Source of the DNA: Halovivax sp. | Lineage (GTDB): Archaea > Halobacteriota > Halobacteria > Halobacteriales > Natrialbaceae | Assembly (NCBI GenBank): GCA_007119345.1 | Contig: SKPV01000189.1 | Coordinates: 1 to 12,573, forward strand | Direction: 5' to 3' | DNA: 12,573 bases | Part shown: positions 7,101 to 12,170 of the stretch, one piece after another | Position numbering within the stretch: the first letter of the stretch is position 1 | Layout of the letters: each line of letters starts with the position of its first letter | The notes under the pieces: generated by a model | What the model saw: the letters and a program-made list of their open reading frames with translations, nothing else | Told to the model about the DNA's origin: nothing | The model's database searches: none | Position numbers and translations under genes: made by a program

Positions 7101-7175
7101 CGACTCTCGACACGCGGGCGACCGACTCTCGACACGAGAACGAGGGCGACCGGCTCTCGACACGCGGGCGAGGGC
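7101..7175. repeat. Three imperfect direct repeats between hydrolase and AMP-binding genes
   Basis: A 14-nt core CGACTCTCGACACG occurs at 7101-7114 and 7123-7136 and, with one change, at 7151-7164. Each is followed by a GCGGGCGA-like segment. They fill half of the 150-bp spacer upstream of the GTG of the AMP-binding gene. They could be protein-binding sites or simple local duplication. Confidence 0.6.
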
Positions 7176-7178
7176 GAG

Positions 7179-7964
7179 TCAGTCCGCGTCGTGGGCCTGT
7201 GCCTCGAGAAATCCGAGCAGGTGGTCGTTGACCGCCCGCGAGCGCTCGACGTGCGCGAGGTGGCCGGCGTCCGGGATCGACAGGAACGCGCCGCGGGGAA
7301 GCGCGTCCGCGAGAGCCCGGCCCGATTCGCGAGGGACGATCCCGTCGTCGGCGCCGTGGACGACGAGGGCAGGGACGGTCACCTCGTAGCCCCAGTCGGT
7401 CGCGTCGAACCCGTCGAGCGCCGCGGTCTGGGCCCGAAAGCCGGCCTCGGCGGCGTCGCCGTCGGCCCGCCAGTCGACGATCCCGCCGAGGACGTCCGGC
7501 TGTGCGTCGCGGAAGTCCGCCGAGAGCGTCGCCTCGAGCGTCTCGCGGAGCGCCTCGCGATCGTGGGGTGGGGCGTAGAGCGCATCGAGGTCGAAGTCCG
7601 CGCCTCGGGCGCCCGTCCCGAGAAGGGCGAGACTCTCGACGCGGGTGGAGTCGCGGGCGGCCCGGAGCGCGACGGCCCCGCCCAGCCCCGCCCCGACGAC
7701 GTGAGCGCGGCGAGCGTCGATCGCCGAGAGGATCGACGTCAGGTCGGCGACGAGCGTCGCCACGTCGTAGGGCCCCGGCGGGGCGTCGGAGCGACCCGTC
7801 CCGCGGAGGTCCCAGACCACGGTCCGGAACGGGCCGGGCAGCGCGGCGTGTTGCCACCCCCAGGACCAGCCGCCGAGCCCGGCCTCGGAGACGAAGACGA
7901 CGGGCTCGCCGCGGCCGTCGACCTCGTAGTAGAGGGAGACGTCGCCGTTCGAGGCTGTCGGCAT
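7179..7964 (-). CDS. Alpha/beta hydrolase fold protein lacking the serine nucleophile
   Basis: 261 aa, the usual length for a small alpha/beta hydrolase. It shows the strand/oxyanion region GEPVVFVSEAGLGGWSW (about 19-35), WDLRGTGRSDAPPGPY (51-66), the elbow VVGAGLGGAVAL (89-100), the acid VVHGADDGIVP with Asp207, and PDAGHLAHVE with His235. The elbow should read GxSxG; here it is G-A-G-L-G, with Gly93 where the Ser nucleophile is expected. The acid and His remain. The protein may therefore be a pseudoenzyme, or a cofactor-independent or lyase-like relative. The ATG at 7964 is chosen because upstream sequence (an in-frame ATG at 7991) only adds a basic stretch. It precedes the AMP-binding gene on the same strand, 150 bp apart. 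Confidence 0.88.
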   Translation of the reverse strand: MPTASNGDVSLYYEVDGRGEPVVFVSEAGLGGWSWGWQHAALPGPFRTVVWDLRGTGRSDAPPGPYDVATLVADLTSILSAIDARRAHVVGAGLGGAVALRAARDSTRVESLALLGTGARGADFDLDALYAPPHDREALRETLEATLSADFRDAQPDVLGGIVDWRADGDAAEAGFRAQTAALDGFDATDWGYEVTVPALVVHGADDGIVPRESGRALADALPRGAFLSIPDAGHLAHVERSRAVNDHLLGFLEAQAHDAD

Positions 7965-8062
7965 GGGTGGAGCCACGCGCCGGCCCGTCACGACGGTTTC
8001 GATTCGTTACGGCCGCCGCTCGCCGCCCGCTTCACCTCGAGCGACTGCGCCGACGGCCCCCG
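7965..8062. other. Intergenic region between hydrolase and zinc finger genes
   Basis: 98 bp. A weak AT patch near 7998-8012 (minus strand TAACGAAT) could be the hydrolase promoter. Nothing else is recognised. Confidence 0.3.
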
Positions 8063-8224
8063 CTATCGCCAGACCTGCGCCCGCGGCGTCTCGCACTCGT
8101 CGCAGACGACCGCCCGGTTGCCCTTGTACCGCTCGCGGACGAGCGTCCCCGCCTCGCACGTCGGACAGTCGGCGCCGGCCAACTCCCGCAATACCGCTCG
8201 CGCGCCCATCTCTGCTCTCGCCAT
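8063..8224 (-). CDS. Small zinc finger protein (HVO_A0556-like family)
   Basis: 53 aa: MARAEMGARAVLRELAGADC and onward. It has two CxxC knuckles, C20-P-T-C23 and C41-D-E-C44, separated by a 17-residue linker containing the family-like RYKGNRAVVCDEC, and ends TPRAQVWR. This layout and the Y-K-G-N-x-A-V-V-C-D-E-C segment match the small haloarchaeal zinc finger family I know as HVO_A0556-type. One zinc ion is expected between the four cysteines. Such proteins are thought to act in nucleic-acid or protein contacts; no specific role is shown here. ATG 8224 is chosen, with ATG 8209 (five codons later) as an alternative. It lies upstream of the hydrolase gene on the same strand, 98 bp away, and diverges from trmY. 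Confidence 0.85.
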   Translation of the reverse strand: MARAEMGARAVLRELAGADCPTCEAGTLVRERYKGNRAVVCDECETPRAQVWR

Positions 8225-8394
8225 ACCATCAGCCGTCGCCCAGGCGAGTCATACCGGTTGACCTTGGGTGTGCAAACCGACCAGCAGGGGACCCCTCCGC
8301 CGTCCCCGTAAGTGCCGATCGGCGGCCGCGAGACCCGCCTCGCCGAGCGCCCGAAATCGAGGCGCCTATCCGCCGGGCGGCCCTCTCCCCGGCC
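8225..8394. other. Divergent intergenic region between zinc finger gene and trmY
   Basis: 170 bp holding the promoters of both genes. GCGCCTATCC (8363-8372) is about 28 bp before the trmY ATG and is the best TATA-like site for a leaderless trmY mRNA. No clear site was found for the minus-strand gene. Confidence 0.35.
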
Positions 8395-8991
8395 ATGCGC
8401 CAGTTCGTCTGCCTCGGCCACGACGCGCCGACGACGTCAGACTTCTCGCTCGACGACCTCGCCGGGGGTGCGGGCCGACTCGACGTCCTCGCGCGGTCGA
8501 TCACGGCCGCCCTGCTGCAATCGCACGGCATCCGCGAGGACGTCCGCGTCCACCTCGTCCTCGGGGACGAGCTCGCCGTCGTCGTCGACGGGAGCGCCGT
8601 CCGTCGACTGAATCCGGACGAGCGCTCGACCGCCGCGCTGGTCCGCAACGCCCTCGACCACCGCGAGGAGGCCATCGGCGCGCTGCCGGCCGAGCCCAGC
8701 CCCGGCGTCGAGCTCTACCGCCGCGGCTTCGAGGCGACGCTCGAGGAGCTCGCCGGGGAGGGGACCCTGGTGGAGCTGCACGAGGACGGCGAGCCGATCG
8801 TCGACGCGCCGATCCCCGAGGATCCGATCTTCGTGCTCTCGGACCACCACGATTTCGGCGCCGAGGAGTCCGCGCTCCTGGCGGATCGGGCGGACCGGCG
8901 GGTCCGTCTCGGCCCCGAGGCGTTGCACGCGGATCACGCGATTACGGTGGTGAACCACTACCTGGATACGGACGGATACGAGCGCTTCTGA
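8395..8991 (+). CDS. trmY: tRNA (pseudouridine(54)-N(1))-methyltransferase TrmY
   Basis: 198 aa, the normal length of archaeal TrmY (DUF358, SPOUT class). It transfers a methyl group from S-adenosylmethionine to N1 of pseudouridine-54 in the T-loop of archaeal tRNAs. Visible signatures are the N-terminal FVCLGHDAPTTSDFSLDDLAGGAGRLD-type segment, the SHGIREDVRVHLVL strand, IFVLSDHHDFGAEE (SPOUT knot, about 143-156) and the C-terminal knot RVRLGPEALHADHAITVVNHYLD that forms the SAM site. The ATG at 8395 matches the family's N-terminus. It is transcribed towards the tRNA-Pro gene 97 bp downstream, probably as a separate unit since the tRNA has its own TATA box. Confidence 0.95.
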   Translation: MRQFVCLGHDAPTTSDFSLDDLAGGAGRLDVLARSITAALLQSHGIREDVRVHLVLGDELAVVVDGSAVRRLNPDERSTAALVRNALDHREEAIGALPAEPSPGVELYRRGFEATLEELAGEGTLVELHEDGEPIVDAPIPEDPIFVLSDHHDFGAEESALLADRADRRVRLGPEALHADHAITVVNHYLDTDGYERF

Positions 8992-9055
8992 CGAGGGCCG
9001 TCGTCGCCGAACGTGCCGGTGCGGGACGCTCGCACGCCCGCCCGGACAAAGCAAG

Positions 9056-9062
9056 AATTATA
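9056..9062 (+). promoter_or_regulatory. TATA box of the tRNA-Pro gene
   Basis: AATTATA lies in an otherwise GC-rich gap, centred 30 bp upstream of the first tRNA base. This is typical spacing for a stable-RNA promoter in haloarchaea. Confidence 0.65.
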
Positions 9063-9088
9063 CCCGGCCACCCCCTTCGCTCATTTGC

Positions 9089-9161
9089 GGGCCGGTGGGG
9101 TAGCTTGGTATCCTTCGGCCTTCGGGTGGCCGTAACCGCAGTTCGAATCTGCGCCGGCCCA
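9089..9161 (+). tRNA. tRNA-Pro (anticodon CGG)
   Basis: 73 nt cloverleaf. The acceptor pair is GGGCCGG (9089-9095) with CCGGCCC (9154-9160), and A73 is at 9161. The anticodon stem is CGGCC (9116-9120) with GGCCG (9128-9132), enclosing the loop TTCGGGT with anticodon CGG at 9123-9125. The T arm is CGCAG/CTGCG around TTCGAAT. The D arm has the AGCTTGGTA loop. CCA is not encoded, and there is no intron. It reads the proline codon CCG. Its 3' end serves as a target for an integrated element: the last part of the gene is repeated 130 bp downstream. Confidence 0.93.
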
Positions 9162-9163
9162 CT

Positions 9164-9220
9164 ATTCGTCCCGCATTTCACGACGACGAGCGGAGCGAGG
9201 AGTTCGAAATGCGGGCGAAT
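9164..9220. repeat. Long inverted repeat just after tRNA-Pro
   Basis: ATTCGTCCCGCATTT (9164-9178) pairs with AAATGCGGGCGAAT (9207-9220): 14 bp with a single bulged base, around a 28-nt loop. It lies between the two tRNA-end copies and could be an integrase arm site or an RNA hairpin. Confidence 0.75.
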
Positions 9221-9234
9221 CGTGACGAGGCGGA

Positions 9235-9279
9235 GATTCGAATCAGGGAAGAGCTTCGCTCCGACCGTGGTTCGTAATC
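9235..9279. repeat. Second inverted repeat, T-arm mimic, next to the distal tRNA-end copy
   Basis: GATTCGAATCAGGG (9235-9248) pairs with CCGTGGTTCGTAATC (9265-9279) with one bulge, one mismatch and one G-T pair. The loop holds a smaller GAGC-TTC-GCTC hairpin. Its right arm is the start of the distal copy of the tRNA T arm, so the structure presents a tRNA-like T-stem sequence twice in opposite orientation. Confidence 0.65.
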
Positions 9280-9324
9280 TGCGCCGGCCCACATGATATA
9301 ACCCCCTTTCCAGGATTTTCCGCC

Positions 9325-9489
9325 ATGTAGCGGCCGCTTTGGTGGGTGGTCGGCGTTCCCGGCGAGTCGATCACCTGGCAGGACTGCGAAGCCTGCGAGA
9401 TCGGCCGGGGGCCGTTCATCGGCTTCGTGGAGGACGACGATCGCGAGGTCGCGACCGATGGCGGTACGTGCACGGACGGTGCTGATCGA
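9325..9489 (+). pseudogene. Remnant of a small CxxC gene with TAG as second codon
   Basis: A TATA-like GATATAAC (9295-9302) is followed 27 bp later by ATG 9325, TAG 9328 and then an in-frame run with haloarchaeal codon preference, reading PLWWVVGVPGESITWQDCEACEIG and on to FVEDDDREVATDGGTC. The TAG could be a single C-to-T change from CAG. Reading could still begin at GTG 9346. The pair DCEAC is a single zinc-knuckle half. Coding character fades near 9485, where the DUF2061 gene begins on the other strand, so the end is approximate. Family not recognised. Confidence 0.35.
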
Positions 9490-9747
9490 TCAGGAGGCTG
9501 CTTCGGGCGGTTCGGGATCGATTCCCCACGTGATGTGGTCCCAGGCCCGCTCGTAGATGTAGTAAGTGCCCGTCTTCGTTGCGTTCGTGATCACGCCGAT
9601 ACTCACCGCGTCACCCGAACTTCCGGTAACGAACCAGGCCACGGAGATCGTGATCACGATCATGAACAATCGATAGCAGAACGTCTTCGCGATCGCACGA
9701 AGCTGCCCTTGGTGGGGCGACCACGTGAAGTAGCGAGCCAACGTCAT
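9490..9747 (-). CDS. DUF2061 domain-containing membrane protein
   Basis: 85 aa. After a short N-terminus, AIAKTFCYRLFMIVITISVAWFVTG (19-42) gives the family's K-T-x-x-Y-R entry and a first membrane helix. SIGVITNATKTGTYYIYERAWDHITWG (49-75) gives the second helix and the signature K-x-G-x-Y-Y-x-x-E-R-x-W with terminal WG. DUF2061 proteins are small two-helix inner-membrane proteins of unknown function, common in archaea and marine bacteria. The ATG at 9747 is preceded by a good TATA box at 9771-9778 for a leaderless transcript. It lies inside the accessory region just after the candidate attachment repeats, with slightly lower GC than the core genes. The family match is firm; a cellular role is not known. 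Confidence 0.88.
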   Translation of the reverse strand: MTLARYFTWSPHQGQLRAIAKTFCYRLFMIVITISVAWFVTGSSGDAVSIGVITNATKTGTYYIYERAWDHITWGIDPEPPEAAS

Positions 9748-9753
9748 CTAAAT

Positions 9754-9781
9754 CGGTTAACTATCGGACATAACTTAACCG
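9754..9781. promoter_or_regulatory. DUF2061 promoter with overlapping inverted repeat
   Basis: On the minus strand TTAAGTTA (9771-9778) is centred about 27 bp before the ATG. CGGTTAA (9754-9760) and TTAACCG (9775-9781) are perfect 7-bp inverted arms. The right arm overlaps the TATA box and the left arm lies near the transcription start, as an operator would. Confidence 0.5.
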
Positions 9782-9963
9782 TTAGTGGCTACGGCGGCGA
9801 CCGTTTCGTTCGTCGACAATCCGCTCGAACCAGCCGGTCACACCGTGCGGACCCCGAGCGGGGTGATCGCGACGTCTGAGGACGGTACTGAACCCAGTAT
9901 CGGCTCCGTTCCGAACTCGTCGCGAACAAAAGGGGCGGCCGCACTACTCGAGCGCGGAACGAT
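9782..9963. other. Spacer without a convincing gene
   Basis: 182 bp. One plus-strand frame starting with GTG at 9785 stays open to 10315, but its composition and codon use are not gene-like and it crosses the zinc ribbon gene on the other strand. Nothing else is recognised. Confidence 0.4.
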
Positions 9964-10116
9964 TCACCTTACTTCCCGGAAGCGGTCACACCCACAGGAA
10001 CAGGCCGACGTTCCGATCGGGCGGATCCTTCCGTCCGTGAGTTTCTTCGCTGCATATGGGGAATTGCAGCGGTTACACACGGCCACAACGCGGTTGTGGT
10101 CACGCAAGGCGATCAC
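9964..10116 (-). CDS. Small zinc ribbon protein, 47-50 aa
   Basis: The frame reads VIALRDHNRVVAVCNRC and on to SACSCGCDRFREVR. C14-N-R-C17 forms the first knuckle. A second cysteine cluster, C39-S-C41-G-C43, follows after AAKKLTDGRIRPIG. The arrangement, with a short beta-hairpin between the knuckles, is typical of the many one-zinc mini-proteins of haloarchaea and their plasmids; I do not recognise a named family. The start is uncertain: GTG 10116 gives 50 aa, while TTG 10107 gives 47 aa and is preceded by GGAGTGATC, a near match to the full anti-SD complement with suitable spacing. AT patch 10154-10160 (GATAAAC on the minus strand) could be its TATA box. It lies in the accessory region and is too short for routine gene callers. 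Confidence 0.7.
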   Translation of the reverse strand: MIALRDHNRVVAVCNRCNSPYAAKKLTDGRIRPIGTSACSCGCDRFREVR

Positions 10117-10315
10117 TCCGCTGACACGAGGACGCCGATCTCACTTAGTTCCCGTTTATCTCGTTCCTGTAATTCACCCGACCAAACTGGTTTCTTCGCT
10201 ACGCTTACTACACCCGGGGACTCAGCACGACGAGGTGAGCCGACGAGCGGCGTCGGCCTCGAGCGCTACGGCGTGCGCGCCGACGATCGTCCGCGAACCC
10301 GCCCGCGACTCCTAG
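10117..10315. other. Spacer, promoter of the zinc ribbon gene plus possible gene debris
   Basis: 199 bp. The left third is AT-richer and holds the zinc ribbon promoter. From about 10225 one plus-strand frame (GEPTSGVGLERYGVRADD) has haloarchaeal codon preference and runs directly into the next remnant if one G is dropped near 10318. It may be the lost 5' part of that gene. Confidence 0.35.
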
Positions 10316-10630
10316 AAGGTCCCGGTCTGCGCGGAGTGCGGCCACCCGGTCCCGCAGACGAAGGGACCGCAGCGGATCCACAACCCCGACGTGGTCGATC
10401 GCGAGCTTCAGGAGAGCATCGACGGCACACTCGTCACGTTCGACTACCCGTGCGATCGCCACGCCTACGAGATCGTGATGCCGAACCGGTCGGACGAGCG
10501 CGCCTCCGCGATGCTCGACGGCTGGACTGGTGTCGAACTCGTCTTCGTGGACGGCCACGAGCGGTACGTCCCGACGCCCGAGACGGAGATCGCCGCCCTC
10601 GAGGCCGGAGGTGAGCGGGCCGATGTCTGA
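10316..10630 (+). pseudogene. CxxC protein gene without a start codon
   Basis: The frame is open from AAG 10316, directly after a TAG at 10313, to TGA 10630: 104 codons. It begins KVPVCAECGHPVPQTKGPQ (CxxCGH zinc knuckle), continues DYPCDRHAYEIVMPNRSDE and ends LEAGGERADV, all with G/C-ending codons. No ATG, GTG or TTG exists before GTG 10391, which would remove the cysteine knuckle. Either the 5' end was lost, or a single-base insertion near GAAGGTC separated it from an upstream in-frame stretch. It overlaps the next gene by 8 bases (ATGTCTGA), showing that the pair was an operon. Function unknown; its size and content are typical of haloarchaeal provirus or plasmid genes. Confidence 0.5.
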
Positions 10631-10871
10631 GCAGCGCCTCGCCGTGGAGTGGACGGAGAACCCGTTCACGGGTATCGGAAAGCGTAGCTGGGCCGTCGAA
10701 CACCGGGTGATCGTCGAGCACACGCCCGGCGTCGGAACCGACGTCCGCCACTAAGTGTGCTCCGACGACGCGGCTGAGATCGCCGACGTCTGGATGGACG
10801 TCGAGATCTACGAAGAGCGCCAGCACGGCCTCGACGTCGTCAAATCGGACCGTGCGGGATGGTGGGCGTGA
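10623..10871 (+). pseudogene. Small conserved-looking gene interrupted by an in-frame TAA
   Basis: ATG 10623 opens MSEQRLAVEWTENPF and runs to VGTDVRH, then TAA at 10752. The same frame continues with excellent codon preference (VCSDDAAEIADVWMDVEIY and on to KSDRAGWWA) to TGA 10871. Read through, it is 82 codons of coherent acidic protein; as it stands, only 43 aa would be made. A one-base change of TAC or TAT to TAA explains the break. The start overlaps the end of the preceding CxxC gene, so translational coupling is likely. GTG directly after the TAA could allow restart of the second half. Family not recognised. Confidence 0.55.
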
Positions 10872-10998
10872 CATCTTCCGCCGGCGCTGTACGATCGCCG
10901 GGTCGAAAAAACGGGTTCGCGCCAAGTACCGTGATTCGCGTAAAGGATGTCTCACGCTGGTCGTGTGTCAGAGGCACGGTTTTCCGTGAGACAAACTG
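10872..10998. other. Spacer without recognisable genes
   Basis: 127 bp between the interrupted gene and the stop of the minus-strand membrane protein. It contains a short A6 run near 10907-10912. No gene or RNA is recognised. Confidence 0.35.
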
Positions 10999-11463
10999 TC
11001 AATGGGATACGCTGCCAGATCCGTTCGCTGGCTTATCCTTGGGGGTCTTTAAGAGAAATCGCCGGGCGATATCGGGATGGCGGGAGATGCGCCACGGCGG
11101 GCTGGAGCGTAGGGCCGAGTCTAATCGATCACGGGATCCGGGGGCCGATCGAGGTGAGGACGCGTGAGCCGGCTCGTCGAGCGCGATCTCGTCGTCGAGC
11201 ACGAGCTCGCCGTCGTCGTCTTCGATCTCGACGTCGGCTACCGACTCGTTCGTCGCGTTTTCGGTGGTTTCGAGGTCGACGTAAATCAGCTCGGACGCGT
11301 TGTCGACTTCGATCGACTCGTCGTCGAGCTCGTCGAGCACGTCTTCTTCCGCGATCGCGCCCTGGACGACGTCGACCACGCCGTCGACGAGCAGCAGCAA
11401 GATCACCGACCAGATGACGAAGCCCTTGAGCGCCGTCCGCGGGCCGGAGATCATCCCTCCCAT
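10999..11463 (-). CDS. Single-pass membrane protein with acidic tail (second gene of membrane pair)
   Basis: 154 aa. One transmembrane helix, FVIWSVILLLLVDGVVDVV, lies at about 15-33. Then comes a strongly acidic stretch (EEDVLDELDDESIEVDNASE and DVEIEDDDGELVLDDEIALDE) to about residue 98. After EPAHA the composition changes to Ser/Pro/Arg-rich, basic sequence for the last about 50 residues, suggesting that the original stop was lost and the frame runs on. The ATG is preceded by GGAGGGAG with good spacing and sits 2 bp after the stop of the upstream membrane gene, so the two form an operon. An N-terminal helix with acidic tail would place the tail outside or at the membrane face; topology is not certain. 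Not recognised as a known family. Confidence 0.65.
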   Translation of the reverse strand: MGGMISGPRTALKGFVIWSVILLLLVDGVVDVVQGAIAEEDVLDELDDESIEVDNASELIYVDLETTENATNESVADVEIEDDDGELVLDDEIALDEPAHASSPRSAPGSRDRLDSALRSSPPWRISRHPDIARRFLLKTPKDKPANGSGSVSH

Positions 11464-11465
11464 CG

Positions 11466-11693
11466 TCAGCTCCCTCCGTAGCAGGCGAGCCCGGCCATCA
11501 CGGCCATATCGTAGACGCCGACGGGCGCAACGAGCGTGGCGACCATCACCGCAACTTCTCCGCCCCCGAGCATTTCGAGGGGGTTCGCTCCCGTTATCGC
11601 GAGCGGCAGCCAGAGCACGGCGAAGATCGCCGTCAGGACTCTCACTTCCTGCTCAACTGGATCGTTGCCATAGTGCAACGACAGATCGCTCAA
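11466..11693 (-). CDS. Small two-helix membrane protein (first gene of membrane pair)
   Basis: 75 aa from TTG 11693. A soluble N-terminus (SDLSLHYGNDPVEQE) is followed by VLTAIFAVLWLPLAITGA and EVAVMVATLVAPVGVYDMAVMAGLA, two probable membrane helices, ending CYGGS. The start is not fixed: TTG 11693 is preceded by AGGGAAGGGA and fits the TATA elements at 11717-11741, whereas GTG 11645 would give only the 59-residue membrane part. An in-frame ATG at 11882 would read through the divergent promoter and is rejected. It is divergent from the AbrB-type gene and 2 bp from the following membrane gene. Such compact membrane pairs are seen in haloarchaeal viruses and plasmids. No family is recognised. 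Confidence 0.6.
   Translation of the reverse strand: MSDLSLHYGNDPVEQEVRVLTAIFAVLWLPLAITGANPLEMLGGGEVAVMVATLVAPVGVYDMAVMAGLACYGGS
11663..11680. repeat. Inverted repeat at the start of the membrane operon
   Basis: CGTTGC and GCAACG (6 bp) around CATAGT. It lies inside the first codons if TTG 11693 is used, or 18 bp upstream of GTG 11645. It is a possible operator for the divergent AbrB-type protein or a leader hairpin. Confidence 0.45.
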
Positions 11694-11703
11694 TCCCTTC
11701 CCT

Positions 11704-11746
11704 GTAAAATCCCAGCAAAATAGATATTCAGTATATATAATATGTG
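11704..11746. promoter_or_regulatory. Divergent AT-rich promoter between membrane operon and AbrB gene
   Basis: This 43-bp block is the first strongly AT-rich one in the window. TATATATAAT (11731-11740) is suitably placed, about 30 bp before ATG 11766, for the plus-strand gene. TATATATA and AATATCTATTTT on the minus strand serve the membrane operon. Both directions give leaderless or short-leader mRNAs. Confidence 0.6.
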
Positions 11747-11765
11747 TGGGGATGCCGGCAGGCGT

Positions 11766-11948
11766 ATGGCGATCCGGAAACTGCTGAAGATGGGTGGCTC
11801 GATCGGAATCACCCTCCCGAAGGGTGAAGTCGAGCGTGAAGGGCTCCTCGACGAGAACGGCGAGTTCGTCGACGAGTTTCACGCGCAGGTCAGGCAGGAG
11901 GCCGACCGCGAGTGGTCGATCGAGGTCTTCGACGAGATCGGCGACTGA
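11766..11948 (+). CDS. AbrB/MazE/SpoVT family DNA-binding protein
   Basis: 60 aa. AIRKLLKMGGSIGITLPKGEV at 2-22 is the swapped-hairpin AbrB core: two basic strands, the GGS turn and the hydrophobic ITLPK element. A short acidic C-terminal segment follows (EFVDEFHAQVRQEADREWSI). Archaeal AbrB-type proteins of this size act as dimeric transcription regulators or as antitoxins. ATG 11766 is preferred because the TATA box at 11731-11740 places transcription start just upstream; ATG 11742 in the same frame is too close to it. No toxin-like (PIN, MazF) gene lies downstream; the next gene is a 52-aa acidic protein. Its position opposite the membrane operon, sharing one promoter block, suggests control of itself and that operon. 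Confidence 0.82.
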   Translation: MAIRKLLKMGGSIGITLPKGEVEREGLLDENGEFVDEFHAQVRQEADREWSIEVFDEIGD

Positions 11949-11956
11949 CCTGGAAT

Positions 11957-11976
11957 CCCTTCAAAGGGTGTTTTCT
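11957..11976 (+). terminator. Possible terminator of the AbrB gene
   Basis: CCCTTCAAAGGG, a tight inverted repeat just after the stop codon, is followed by TGTTTTCT. The T-rich stretch fits archaeal termination, but the loop is too small for a normal hairpin. Confidence 0.3.
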
Positions 11977-12006
11977 CGCGACCGCTCCCGGTTTCGCGCG
12001 CAGAAA

Positions 12007-12165
12007 ATGCACGGGAGTGAGGCTTACCCGACCGGCGCCGTCATGAGAGTGATGGAGGAAACCATAAATCAGGGGTCGCTCACCGGCGAGGAGATCGCGG
12101 AGATTCTGGACGAGGAGGAGTTGCCTGTTGAGTACGAAACGAGCTGGTCCGTCGGTTCCGAGTGA
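12007..12165 (+). CDS. Small acidic protein of unknown function
   Basis: 52 aa beginning MHGSEAYPTGAVMRVMEE, with an amphipathic acidic middle (GEEIAEILDEEELPVEY) and ending SVGSE. Codon use is haloarchaeal but with more A/T-ending codons than the core genes. It starts 58 bp after the AbrB-type gene on the same strand and could be its operon partner. An antitoxin/toxin arrangement would need a toxin-like fold, which is not visible. A GEEIAEIL helix could pack against a small helical domain. No start-specific signal was seen. The gene is plausible rather than proven. Confidence 0.5.
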   Translation: MHGSEAYPTGAVMRVMEETINQGSLTGEEIAEILDEEELPVEYETSWSVGSE

Positions 12166-12170
12166 CTTAC

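Larger units (their letters stand above)
9146..9292 (+). repeat. Direct repeat of the tRNA-Pro 3' end (candidate attachment sites)
   Basis: AATCTGCGCCGGCCCAC at 9146-9162 (T arm, acceptor and one base beyond) recurs exactly at 9276-9292. The match extends upstream as GTTCG with one extra T. Elements that integrate by tyrosine recombinase into tRNA genes leave such copies. The 130-bp spacing is far too short for a complete element, so this is probably one arm with a duplicated site, or a scar; the distal copy may lie beyond the window. No integrase gene is visible. Confidence 0.7.

Noticed and set aside
5709..8261. An 850-codon plus-strand open frame across the synthetase and hydrolase genes
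   Set aside because: It covers two recognisable minus-strand genes and the spacer between them; the composition is that of antisense high-GC DNA and no domain is seen.
9162..9292. A complete integrated element between the two tRNA-end copies
   Set aside because: Only 130 bp separate the copies and no gene fits in. At most it is a scar, a duplicated site or a mini-element.
9328..10315. TAG stops as pyrrolysine codons
   Set aside because: No methylamine methyltransferase or Pyl gene is present, the TAGs lie at gene starts, and a TAA is also involved. Decay explains all three.
9785..10315. Plus-strand open frame of 176 codons
   Set aside because: No recognisable domain, non-halophilic composition (basic, Ser/Thr/Pro-rich), and it crosses a convincing zinc ribbon gene on the other strand.
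11766..12165. AbrB gene plus small acidic gene as a classical toxin-antitoxin pair
   Set aside because: No PIN, MazF/PemK, RelE or similar toxin fold is seen in the 52-aa protein; it is acidic and too short. Kept only as part of a wider hypothesis.
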